NCBI RefSeq assembly: GCF_003722335.1
Contig: NZ_CP026100.1
Coordinates: 2,144,001 to 2,208,000 of the forward strand
From: Caulobacter flavus
GTDB taxonomy: Bacteria; Pseudomonadota; Alphaproteobacteria; Caulobacterales; Caulobacteraceae
Direction: 5' to 3'
DNA length: 64,000 nucleotides
Shown here: piece by piece, positions 1 to 7,688 of the stretch
Layout: every line of letters starts with the position of its first letter
Numbering within the stretch: the first letter of the stretch is position 1
Program-made: the position numbers and the translations under genes
Notes under the pieces: generated by a model
What the model was told of the DNA's origin: nothing
The model's input: only the letters and a program-made list of their open reading frames with translations
The model's database searches: none

Positions 1-12
1 ACGCCGGAGGCG

Positions 13-825
13 ATGCGGCGAACGGGGAAGGGGTATGCCCTCGATATCCCTCGGACTAGCAATCTCGCCTCTGATAACGCCGCCTTGATCGCGGTTGGCG
101 GGGCACCCGGTCGGAGGCGTGAACCGGAGGATGCGCCCCCTCTGATGTTGGTGTTCGATGAAGCCTCCGGACTGGTCGGCGACGACGACGAACTCGGGGC
201 GGATCTCGCAGAGTACGCCCAGGCTCTCCGCCACGGCCGCCAACGCTTGCTGACAGTCGAAATCGCGACGTTCGGCGACGTCCTTGCTGCCATCGCAGCA
301 GCCCAGGCGGGCTCGGCAACGGTGGAATCGCGTAGGATCGGTTACGCTCTGAACGAGATCGTCGCCCGCTATGAGAAGACGGCGCACAACCTTGCTCGGG
401 GCCTGACTCTTATGTTCGGCAACCGGTTCCTGGCTCAGCCCTTCAGCCATGATTTCGACGACTACGCGGCCGCGGCACGTGCGTTCGCCGAATACTATGT
501 GCGGCCCGTTCGGCCGCGATCGAGGGCGCTCGGATTGGTCGCCTGGCCAAGCAACGAGATGCAGGAGCCGGAGCCCAAAATCGATCTAACCGATGCCGAA
601 AAGGCAGCGTTGATCGAAAAGCTTGGCACTAACGCTCCGATCGCGCTCAGCGCATTTGGCGACGCTATCGTTGGCGACCTTGGTTCCGACATGGTTGCTC
701 GTCGGGCTGTCCCTGCGATCACCCGCTACGTCATGAGCCTTGCAGATCGCAATGGTCGGGACGATGAGAGCGTCCTGGATGACGTTAACCTGTATCCGAC
801 CTTCTGGCGCCTCGGGCTGGCGTGA
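13..825 (+). CDS. Hypothetical protein, possibly 5'-truncated by the window edge
   Basis: I do not recognise this 270-residue protein. It is soluble-looking, with no signal peptide or membrane segment, and rich in Ala, Asp and Arg. Its C-terminal half looks helical and acidic. The frame is open back to base 1, so the first ATG at 13 may not be the true start and the gene may begin outside the window. It is followed by a decayed methyltransferase remnant and a serine recombinase, so it probably belongs to the same integrated element; that is inference from position only. No function is proposed. Confidence 0.6.
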   Translation: MRRTGKGYALDIPRTSNLASDNAALIAVGGAPGRRREPEDAPPLMLVFDEASGLVGDDDELGADLAEYAQALRHGRQRLLTVEIATFGDVLAAIAAAQAGSATVESRRIGYALNEIVARYEKTAHNLARGLTLMFGNRFLAQPFSHDFDDYAAAARAFAEYYVRPVRPRSRALGLVAWPSNEMQEPEPKIDLTDAEKAALIEKLGTNAPIALSAFGDAIVGDLGSDMVARRAVPAITRYVMSLADRNGRDDESVLDDVNLYPTFWRLGLA

Positions 826-856
826 TTTGATAAGAGTCTGACACGGCCTCTGAACG

Positions 857-1018
857 TCAGTTTCGGGTCGTCCAGTCAGTGTCGGTATTGGCGCGGGGAT
901 AGGCGCCGTCGCGACCGCTGCCCGCGCCAACATCGAGCGCCAGGCGAGACGAGGCTTGCTCGTAGAGCAAGCTCAACGTCGCTGCGTCGCGGTCATGGGC
1001 GGCGATTGTGTCGGTCAT
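857..1018 (-). pseudogene. Remnant of a SAM-dependent methyltransferase
   Basis: A 53-codon minus-strand frame begins at an ATG (1018) and reads MTDTIAAHDRDAATL, then LLYEQASS, then directly LALDVGAGSGRDGAY before drifting into unrelated residues and a stop. The GAGSGRD stretch is the motif I nucleotide-binding loop of class I SAM methyltransferases. The preceding YEQASS resembles the N-terminus of that group. In intact members I would expect more residues between the two, so this copy appears to have an internal deletion as well as loss of the C-terminal domain. It lies beside the recombinase and is flanked by a 14-bp direct repeat, so it may be chromosomal DNA damaged by integration. Assignment rests on the motif alone. 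Confidence 0.5.
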
Positions 1019-1129
1019 GGATTCACTCACGGCCCGAGCCTGGCACGGCCGTGGGCAACGGGACTGACGCGACGTACGCGACCGAACGCCCGGTTCTTGG
1101 AGGGAATCCAAGGTCCGGTATTGGCGCGG
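883..1129. repeat. 14-bp direct repeat flanking the methyltransferase remnant
   Basis: CGGTATTGGCGCGG occurs identically at 883-896 and 1116-1129, 233 bases apart. The first copy lies within the 3' part of the methyltransferase remnant and the second lies upstream of the recombinase start. It could be a recombination scar, an att-like core, or chance in GC-rich DNA. Confidence 0.4.
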
Positions 1130-1291
1130 CCCGGCCGAAAATGCAGACCTCCGGATCGGCAGAGATGGGTGGATGTCGGGAGTTAGACACGACATCAAAA
1201 CGATGCGTTTGCCGAAATGCACCTTTTGAAGCCCTGTTGGGGGTATCGATCGCTGGTATTCTGGCAAGGGGGGAGCCTGCGGAGGTTCACC

Positions 1292-2983
1292 ATGCCAGAA
1301 GGCTCCAAGCCCGAGTTGATACCGGCAGCGCAGTACCTGCGCATGTCGAAGGACCATCAGGATTATTCGATCCGTAATCAGGCGCGGTTCATTGCGAACT
1401 ATGCCCCAAGCCACGGCTTCAGGATCGTCAGGACATACGTCGATCCTGGTGAGAGTGGCCTGACATTGCGCGAGCGTCCTGGCCTTCGTGCCTTGCTGGC
1501 CGACGTCATCAAACCTGACTGTCCGTTCAAGCGGGTTCTGGTCCTGGACGTGAGCCGCTGGGGCCGTTTCCAGAAGCCGGACCAGGCCGGCGCCTATGAA
1601 TTCCTCTGCTATGAGGCGGGTGCGCCGGTTCATTTTTGCCGCGAAGTGTTCGAGAACGATGACTCGCCGGTGATGTCACTGCTCAAGCAGATCAAGCGAG
1701 TCCAGGCGGCGGAGTTTAGCCGCGAGCTGTCCCAAAAGGTGCTGTACGCGCAGCTTCTTCAGGCCAAGGTCGGCCACAAGCTGGGCGGACACCGGCGCTA
1801 CGGATTCGAGCGGATTCTTGTCGATGAGCATAACCGCCCGGTGCAGAAGCTGGAGCGCGGTCAGACGAAGGCGCTGAACAATCAACGCGTGGTTTACGCC
1901 GTCGGCGCGAGCGAAGAGATCGCTGTTATTCGGGATATTTTCCGGTGGTACGGCACCGACTGTATGCCCATGGACGCTATTGCCCGGCGGCTCAATGACA
2001 TGGGCGTCCCTCCGGCAGACGGCCCGCGTTGGAGCGCGCTGCGGGTCCGCAACATCCTGTCTAACGAGCTGTTGATCGGCATCTACGTGTTCAACCGCAC
2101 AAGTCAGCCGCTCAAAGGGCCACGCCGAGCTAACCCACCCGATGCCTGGATACGGACGAAGGTGATGGAGCCGGTGATCAGCCGCACGCTGTTCGACAGT
2201 GCCGCGCGGCGTCGCCGCATCTGTCGGCGGCGGGTTCCGTCCGAGGAGGCTATCGCTTCTGTCGCGCGCCTGCTCAAGGCTAAGGGCTACCTGACCAACG
2301 AGTTGATAGACCGCTGTCCATACACGCCGAGCACACAGACGCTACGCCGTCAGTTCGGATCGCTTCAGGCTGTCTACGACCACCTTGGCTACCGCAATCG
2401 GTGGTTCCGCCCGCCCAAAGAGGAGCGACCGAGGACCAAGGAGGAGATGCTCGGGATATTGCGGACTATCTACGAGCGGGATGGCCATGTCAGCGAGGCA
2501 ATCCTCAACGGCGATCCGTCTTTGCCGAACACGACCCTCTATCGGTACCATTTTGGCAAGCTCACCAACGCATATCGGCTGGCGGGCATCCCCTACGAAT
2601 ATCTCGATTTCAAGCGGCGCGGCGTTGAACTGGGGAAGGCTAGGCGCGCGGGTAAGCGCCGCAGGACGACTGTCCCCAAGTGGACCTCACTCGATCACCT
2701 CTATTCCGACGGCCAGTTGCTTGATTGCCTACGCCGACTGCACGACCGGCATGGCTACGTGACGGAGCGTCTGATCCGCACCGAGGCCGAAATGCCGCCG
2801 CCCGCGCTGTTCATCGCCCGGTTCGGCTCGCTGACCGAGGCCTACGGACAAGCGGGCATTCGAAAAAGCCGCGCCAACGCCTGGAGCCGGGAGGCTCGCG
2901 TGCAGCAGGCGAAGGCGACCATGAACAAGGGCATGGCCATTCCGCTGTCATCCGACTTCCGAGTGGTCTCACGAGTCTATTGA
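1292..2983 (+). CDS. Large serine recombinase with three C-terminal repeat units
   Basis: A 563-residue site-specific DNA recombinase. The N-terminal resolvase domain (about 10-155) has the YLRMS motif with probable nucleophile Ser19, ESGLTLRERPGL near 54-65, and LDVSRWGR near 85-92. A Recombinase domain follows (about 160-300, including GGHRRYGF). Instead of the usual zinc ribbon and coiled coil, the C-terminus carries three ~52-residue repeats at about 316-367, 382-434 and 472-523. Each ends in an FGSL/FGKL-x-x-(A/V)Y motif, resembling the helical repeats associated with homing endonucleases. The ATG at 1292 is chosen over an upstream in-frame start at 1217 because GGAGG lies just before it and the domain starts there. 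The nearby tRNA gene and methyltransferase remnant suggest it drives an integrative element. Confidence 0.85.
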   Translation: MPEGSKPELIPAAQYLRMSKDHQDYSIRNQARFIANYAPSHGFRIVRTYVDPGESGLTLRERPGLRALLADVIKPDCPFKRVLVLDVSRWGRFQKPDQAGAYEFLCYEAGAPVHFCREVFENDDSPVMSLLKQIKRVQAAEFSRELSQKVLYAQLLQAKVGHKLGGHRRYGFERILVDEHNRPVQKLERGQTKALNNQRVVYAVGASEEIAVIRDIFRWYGTDCMPMDAIARRLNDMGVPPADGPRWSALRVRNILSNELLIGIYVFNRTSQPLKGPRRANPPDAWIRTKVMEPVISRTLFDSAARRRRICRRRVPSEEAIASVARLLKAKGYLTNELIDRCPYTPSTQTLRRQFGSLQAVYDHLGYRNRWFRPPKEERPRTKEEMLGILRTIYERDGHVSEAILNGDPSLPNTTLYRYHFGKLTNAYRLAGIPYEYLDFKRRGVELGKARRAGKRRRTTVPKWTSLDHLYSDGQLLDCLRRLHDRHGYVTERLIRTEAEMPPPALFIARFGSLTEAYGQAGIRKSRANAWSREARVQQAKATMNKGMAIPLSSDFRVVSRVY

Positions 2984-3040
2984 TGGAGCATAGCGGGCGT
3001 CAGGATGGCTGAGCCGGGGCAATACGACGTCAACAAATGA

Positions 3041-3066
3041 AAAGCCCGGCGTCGCCGCCGGGCTTT
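3041..3066 (+). terminator. Rho-independent terminator after the recombinase
   Basis: Ten-base arms AAAGCCCGGC and GCCGGGCTTT enclose a 6-nt loop about 57 bases past the recombinase stop. The stem ends in TTT followed by GTC, so the U-tract is short. Confidence 0.65.
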
Positions 3067-3291
3067 GTCACCCCTTGCGGGGCAAGGACCATGGTCCCGC
3101 GGCCAATGGCCGTAGAAAACGTATGCCTTCAAAATTCGTCAGCTTCAAGCTTTCCGAGTTTCCAGACCCTGCGGGCTCATGAAACGCTCAAGGCAGCTAC
3201 ATGCACCAAAATGCGATTAAATCGCACTGTTGACAGTCTTAGCTTGGAATCGGGACAGTTCTAACTTGTGCCGACAGTTTCGACACGCCCA
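3067..3291. other. Non-coding stretch between terminator and tRNA-Arg
   Basis: No supported gene. This stretch is more AT-rich than its surroundings from about 3120 to 3280, as often seen at the edge of integrated elements. I looked for a repeat of the tRNA 3' end that could mark an attachment site and found none inside the window. Confidence 0.4.
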
Positions 3292-3368
3292 TGGCGGCCC
3301 GGGAGGGACTCGAACCCCCGACCTTCGCTTTAGGAAAGCGCTGCTCTATCCTGCTGAGCTACCGGGCC
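3292..3368 (-). tRNA. tRNA-Arg (anticodon CCU)
   Basis: Minus-strand cloverleaf of 77 nt including an encoded CCA. The acceptor stem is GGCCCGG/CCGGGCC with discriminator G. The D-arm is GCTC/GAGC, the anticodon loop is TTCCTAA giving CCU, and the T-arm contains GGTTCGAGTCC. The outermost anticodon-stem pair is a G-A mismatch. It reads the rare Arg codon AGG. tRNA genes are frequent integration targets, and the recombinase lies on its 3' side, which fits an element boundary. Confidence 0.95.
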
Positions 3369-3617
3369 GCGTGCGCGGCGGAGAGGGTGCATAGCGCATG
3401 TTGCGCCGAGTGCGAAGCCTGACCGTCGCGGCGGCGCGGCGGATTGTCGCAATCTTTCGGGCGACAATATCGCACGGCGCCGCTTCAAAGCCTTGATCTG
3501 GTTCGACTGTGCGTCGCCTGGAAGACTCTGTTAACCTTCCCGGCAACCGTGAGTAGTTGCGTGCGTCGTCACGCCTCTTGTTGTTGTCTCATGCGCGCGT
3601 GCTAGACTCGCGTTTCA

Positions 3618-4793
3618 GTGGATCCGCGAGCGTCCTTTCGTATGTTGGATATGGCCGAGCACGACCTGTCGGACGGCGAAGACGATTCCGCCCTCCTGAC
3701 GCTGGTCGAAACGATCGAGGAACTCTCGGCGACCCGGACCATCGACGAGGTGGCCGCGGTGGTGCGGTCGTCCGCGCGCCGAATCTCGGGCGCCGACGGG
3801 GTGGCCTTCGTGCTGCGCGACAACGACTGCTGCTGGTACCTGGACGAGGACGCGATCGGCCCGCTGTGGAAGGGCAAGCGCTTCCCGCTGACCGCCTGCA
3901 TCTCGGGCTGGGCGATGCTGAACCGCCAGACGGTGGTGATCCCCGACATCTACCAGGACGACCGCATTCCGCACGACGCCTACCGCCCGACCTTCGTCAA
4001 GAGCCTGGTGATGACGCCGGTGCGCACCCGCGATCCGATCGCGGCCCTGGGCGCCTACTGGGCCAAGGAGCACACGCCGCCGCCCGAGATCGTCGCCAAG
4101 CTGCAGGTGATGGCCCGCGCCACGGCCGCGGCGCTGGAGAGCGGCCGGCTGCAGGCCTCGCTGAACAGGGAGCTGGAGCGGCGCACCTTCCTGATGCGCG
4201 AGCTGGACCACCGGGTGAAGAACACCCTGGCCTCGGTTCAGTCGATCGCCAGCCAGACCCTGCGCACGGCCGCCTCGCCGCAGGCCTTCAACGAGTCGTT
4301 CGAATCGCGCCTGCTGGCCCTGTCGCAGGCTCACGAGCTGCTCACCAAGCAGGCCTGGGGCAAGGCCCAGCTGCACGAGATCCTGGCCGCGGCCCTGCGG
4401 CCGTTCGGCGGGCTGGAGGACGGCCGGTTCGTGGTCGAGGGGCCGCCCATCGAGATCACGCCCGAGGCGGCCGTCGCCGTGCACATGACCCTGCACGAAC
4501 TGATCGTCAACGCCGCCAAGTACGGGGCCCTGTCGGTCCCGACGGGCGAGGTCACGGTCGCCTGGCGCATCGAGGACGAGGGCGGCTCCAATCCGACCTT
4601 CGCGCTGGAATGGCGCGAGCGCGGCGGCCCGCCGGTGACGGCGCCCGGCCCCAAGGACGAGGGCTTCGGCTCGCGGCTGATCCGCCGGGGCCTGTCGCGC
4701 GACCTGGGGGGCGCGGCCGTGCTGGACTTCGCGCCGCAGGGGCTGACCTTCACCTTCCGCGCCCCGCTGTCGCAAAGGCTGGCGGCGGCATGA
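3618..4793 (+). CDS. GAF-domain HWE-family sensor histidine kinase
   Basis: A cytoplasmic sensor kinase of about 391 residues with no membrane segment. A GAF domain (about 25-175) is followed by the HWE/HisKA_2 phosphoacceptor region with His198 in ELDHRVKNTL. The ATP-binding domain has the N-box HELIVNAAKYGAL and the family WRERGGPPV motif. It likely autophosphorylates and passes phosphate to the receiver encoded next, whose start overlaps this stop by 4 bases (ATGA). The GTG at 3618 gives the longest protein; ATGs at 3642 and 3651 are alternatives and none has a clear Shine-Dalgarno, so the start is uncertain. The signal sensed is unknown. Confidence 0.85.
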   Translation: MDPRASFRMLDMAEHDLSDGEDDSALLTLVETIEELSATRTIDEVAAVVRSSARRISGADGVAFVLRDNDCCWYLDEDAIGPLWKGKRFPLTACISGWAMLNRQTVVIPDIYQDDRIPHDAYRPTFVKSLVMTPVRTRDPIAALGAYWAKEHTPPPEIVAKLQVMARATAAALESGRLQASLNRELERRTFLMRELDHRVKNTLASVQSIASQTLRTAASPQAFNESFESRLLALSQAHELLTKQAWGKAQLHEILAAALRPFGGLEDGRFVVEGPPIEITPEAAVAVHMTLHELIVNAAKYGALSVPTGEVTVAWRIEDEGGSNPTFALEWRERGGPPVTAPGPKDEGFGSRLIRRGLSRDLGGAAVLDFAPQGLTFTFRAPLSQRLAAA

Positions 4794-5149
4794 GCGGGCG
4801 TCGGATCATGATCGTCGAGGACGAGGCCCTGGTGGCCATGATGGTCGAGGACCTGCTGACCGACCTCGGCTGCGAGGTGTCCGGCTCGTTCGGCGCGGTG
4901 GGCGAGGCCCTGGCCTATCTCGACGACGGCAAGTCGTCGCTGGACGGGGCCGTGCTCGACATCAACATCGGCGGCGAGATGGTGTTTCCGGTGGCCGAGG
5001 CCCTGCGGGCCAAGGGCGTGCCGTTCGTCTTCGCCACCGGCTACGGGGCCCTGCCGCGCAAGGGCTTCGAGGACGTGACGGTGCTGTCCAAGCCGATCAA
5101 TTTCGGCCACCTGCGCGACGCCGTGCACGGGTTCGGCCAAGCGGCCTGA
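4790..5149 (+). CDS. Single-domain response regulator
   Basis: A 119-residue stand-alone CheY-like receiver. The acidic pocket is E10-D11, the phosphoacceptor is Asp57 in LDINIGG, the conserved Thr is in FATGYG, and the Lys is in LSKPIN. There is no DNA-binding or enzymatic output domain. It is translationally coupled to the HWE kinase (ATGA overlap), so it is almost certainly its partner. Output must come through protein-protein contact or phosphorelay. It closely resembles the receiver at 35050-35418, which also accompanies an HWE kinase. Confidence 0.9.
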   Translation: MSGRRIMIVEDEALVAMMVEDLLTDLGCEVSGSFGAVGEALAYLDDGKSSLDGAVLDINIGGEMVFPVAEALRAKGVPFVFATGYGALPRKGFEDVTVLSKPINFGHLRDAVHGFGQAA

Positions 5150-5195
5150 CGGGGCGGCCTGACGCGGCGGCCGGTCCCGCCTTGGACGAAGGGGC

Positions 5196-7460
5196 TCAGG
5201 CCGGCTCGCCGAAGACGATCCCGCGCCCGTCCGTACCGACATAGACCCGCCCATACGTCCGCATGTCCGCCGCCAGGCAGCGGAAGCGGCGGCCGTACTC
5301 GTGGCGGCCGTCGTTGACGCGGACCCAGCTCTCGCCCTCGTCGTCCGAGCGCCAGATCGCCCGCACCCCGTCCTTGCGGCCGATGGCGAACAGCGCCGGA
5401 TGGGTCTTGCCTGGCGGCGGGGCGCCGAAGTCGAGCTGGTCGACCTGCACGCCGCCGTCGATCCGCGAGAAGCGGGCGCCGCCGTCGGTGGAGCGGAACA
5501 GGCCTTGCGTCGAGACGAACCACAGGCGGCCTGCCTGGCCGGGAACGGCCTTCAGCGGCCAGGGGATTTCGCGCCAGGTCACCTGGTCGGCGGAGATGTC
5601 GGCGGGCAGGCCGCGCGTCGGGGCCTCGGCGAAGCTCGCGCCCGCGTCGGTGCTGACGAAGCGCTTGCCGGTCGAGAGGTCGAGGGCCGTGAACCGGGCG
5701 GGATCGACGCGGTCGGGCACGGGGCGGACCCAGGCGGGCAGACCCCGGCTGGCGGTCCAGGTCGCGCCCCGGTCGCGGGTGACCTGGGGCTGGGCGGTCA
5801 TGACCATGAACACCGCGCCGTCGGCGTTGACGACGATGGCGGCGTCGTCGTGCGGGTCGGGACCGCGCCGGCCCTGGCCGGGCGGCGGCGGAGCGTCCGC
5901 GATCCGTGGCGCGGTCATCGGGGCCCAGGTGCGGCCATGGTCGCCCGACCAGGCCAGGGTGGGGCCGCCGTGGCGCTGGTGCGGCGTGCCGCTGCGGACG
6001 ACGATGGCGGGCTTGCGGCCGGCATAGTCGATGAAGTTGGTGTTGCCGAACACGGGCGTCGTGAACTGGTCGGTCGGCGAGACCGAGAGGTCGTCGTGGA
6101 CGAAGCCGGAGATGTCGCCGAAGCCGCTGAGCAGCTGGGGACCTTCGGGCAGGCTGGCCAGGGTGATGATCGCCGTCTGCTCGATGCCCTCCACCCATGG
6201 GAACCAGGTGGTCGGGCGGCCGGCGGCGGCCTTGGTGAACTCGCGCGTGGCGTAGATGGTCGCGCCGGTGGTGTAGCAGGCGAAGTCGGGGTCGAACGGA
6301 TCGATGGCCAGGCCCGCCATCCACCAGCCGAAGTCGGCCTGCGGCTCGCCCCAGTAGAGGAACGGCGTCGTCGTCACGTCGCGGCGGGCGTCGGGATAGA
6401 GGTCGGTCCAGCTGGCGCCGTGGTCGGTGGAGCGCCACAGCGCGTCGTGCGGGTTCCAGCGGTTGAGGCTGGTGACGGCCACCGCGCCGTTGGCGTCGAC
6501 CGCCACGCCCATGAAGCCGCCGCCGCGCTGGGGCAGGGGCCGGGCGGGGGTGATCTCGGTCCAGGCGTCGGTCGCCGTATCGAGCCGCCAGACCGCGCCG
6601 TCGGCCACGTTCGACGGACCAACGCCGCTGGAATAGGTGACATAGAGCCGGCCGTCCCGGTCCAGCGCCGCCTTGCAGGCGAGATAGGGGTGAGGGGCGG
6701 GGACCGGCTTCCAGCTCGCGCCGCCGTCGTCGCTGCGCCACAGGTGGTGCTCGGACGGATCGGCGACGCCGACGAAGATCGTCCTCGAACCGCGGCCCGG
6801 CTCGCCGCTACGGGGATCGAAGATCACGAACGACAGGCCGCCGTGGGTAGGCGCGGGGCGGGCGTTGAGGCCCAGGCCCGGCAGCGGGAAGCTTTTCGAC
6901 TTCTCCCAGGTCGCGCCCCGGTCGCGGCTGACCTGCAGGCCGTCGTGGCGCGAGGCGAAGTAAAGGGTGCGGGTGTCGTTGGGATCGACGGCCAGGCGCT
7001 CGCCCAGGCCCCGGCCGTCCTCGTTGCCGCCCATGCGGAAGGCGACGGGGATCACGGTCCAGTCGGCGCCGCGGTTGTCGGAGCGCAGGATGGCGGCCGG
7101 GTCGGGCCGGCCCATGCCGCAGGCCAGGTAGACGACGTTCGGGTCGAGCGGGTCGGGGGCCACGCTCTCGACGCCCTGCCAGCTGCCTTGGGCCTGGTCG
7201 TCGAGCAGCGGGATCCAGCGGCCTTCCGAGGCCTGCCAGCGATAGGCGCCGCCCATGTCGGAGCGCAGATAGGCCAGGCCCTTCTCGACGCGGCTGAACA
7301 CCACGTTCGGCACGAAGCCGCCGCCGCCGACCCGGACGTTGCGCCAGCGGTAGGGCAGGGCGCGCATCGCCGCGCTTGCGCCGAAAGGCAGCGCTGTCAT
7401 GCTTGCCCCGAGAAGAAGGCCGGTGAGGGTCGCGCGGCGTGTCGGAGCGTTGAAAGACAT
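5196..7460 (-). CDS. GH74-type secreted beta-propeller glycosidase (xyloglucanase-like)
   Basis: A 754-residue exported protein. The N-terminus has a Tat-like signal (RRATLTGLLLGAS) ending near AASA-A. The mature protein is built of BNR/Asp-box repeats (SxDxGxxW, for example near 243-250 and 344-351), the twin-propeller architecture of GH74. Two acidic residues match GH74 catalytic positions: Asp68 in LRSDMGGAYRW and Asp449 in GFGDISGFVHDDL. GH74 enzymes cleave the beta-1,4-glucan backbone of xyloglucan, so plant polysaccharide is the likely substrate. It stands alone, without other glycosidases nearby, divergent from a TonB receptor. The exact specificity (endo or reducing-end) cannot be read from the sequence. 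Confidence 0.8.
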   Translation of the reverse strand: MSFNAPTRRATLTGLLLGASMTALPFGASAAMRALPYRWRNVRVGGGGFVPNVVFSRVEKGLAYLRSDMGGAYRWQASEGRWIPLLDDQAQGSWQGVESVAPDPLDPNVVYLACGMGRPDPAAILRSDNRGADWTVIPVAFRMGGNEDGRGLGERLAVDPNDTRTLYFASRHDGLQVSRDRGATWEKSKSFPLPGLGLNARPAPTHGGLSFVIFDPRSGEPGRGSRTIFVGVADPSEHHLWRSDDGGASWKPVPAPHPYLACKAALDRDGRLYVTYSSGVGPSNVADGAVWRLDTATDAWTEITPARPLPQRGGGFMGVAVDANGAVAVTSLNRWNPHDALWRSTDHGASWTDLYPDARRDVTTTPFLYWGEPQADFGWWMAGLAIDPFDPDFACYTTGATIYATREFTKAAAGRPTTWFPWVEGIEQTAIITLASLPEGPQLLSGFGDISGFVHDDLSVSPTDQFTTPVFGNTNFIDYAGRKPAIVVRSGTPHQRHGGPTLAWSGDHGRTWAPMTAPRIADAPPPPGQGRRGPDPHDDAAIVVNADGAVFMVMTAQPQVTRDRGATWTASRGLPAWVRPVPDRVDPARFTALDLSTGKRFVSTDAGASFAEAPTRGLPADISADQVTWREIPWPLKAVPGQAGRLWFVSTQGLFRSTDGGARFSRIDGGVQVDQLDFGAPPPGKTHPALFAIGRKDGVRAIWRSDDEGESWVRVNDGRHEYGRRFRCLAADMRTYGRVYVGTDGRGIVFGEPA

Positions 7461-7654
7461 GTCGGCCCTGATGCTAAGCGTACTGTTCCAGCAAGGTTTC
7501 GCATGGCGCGGACACGTTTCGCCAGTCCCAATTGGTAGCGCTAACCAGGCGCCACTTTCCCGTGCCGTGGCCGAAAAGTCGCATCAATAACTCAATTCGA
7601 TGAACCGCTCCGGTCAAGTTTGACACCCGGCGATCGCGACGCCTATTCGCTTTT

Positions 7655-7673
7655 GCGAGTCATTATCGTTTTT
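7655..7673. promoter_or_regulatory. Possible Fur-type site upstream of the TonB receptor
   Basis: GCGAGTCATTATCGTTTTT, just before the receptor start, contains TCATTATC, which matches one half of the classical Fur box. The other half is poorly conserved. Placement ahead of a siderophore-type receptor is consistent, but this is a weak match. Confidence 0.3.
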
Positions 7674-7688
7674 GTGAGAGCCCTCTTG

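Noticed and set aside
2984..3040. A short frame after the recombinase stop (MAEPGQYDVNK) as a small gene
   Set aside because: Eleven codons, in the same frame as the recombinase stop, no clear ribosome-binding site and no recognisable product.
3067..3368. A tRNA 3'-end duplication that would mark an att site
   Set aside because: No second copy of the tRNA-Arg 3' sequence was found in the window; the other end may lie outside.
5301..7538. A long plus-strand open frame opposite the GH74 gene
   Set aside because: High-GC antisense shadow: low-complexity Gly/Val/Arg composition, no domain, while the opposite strand has clear GH74 motifs.
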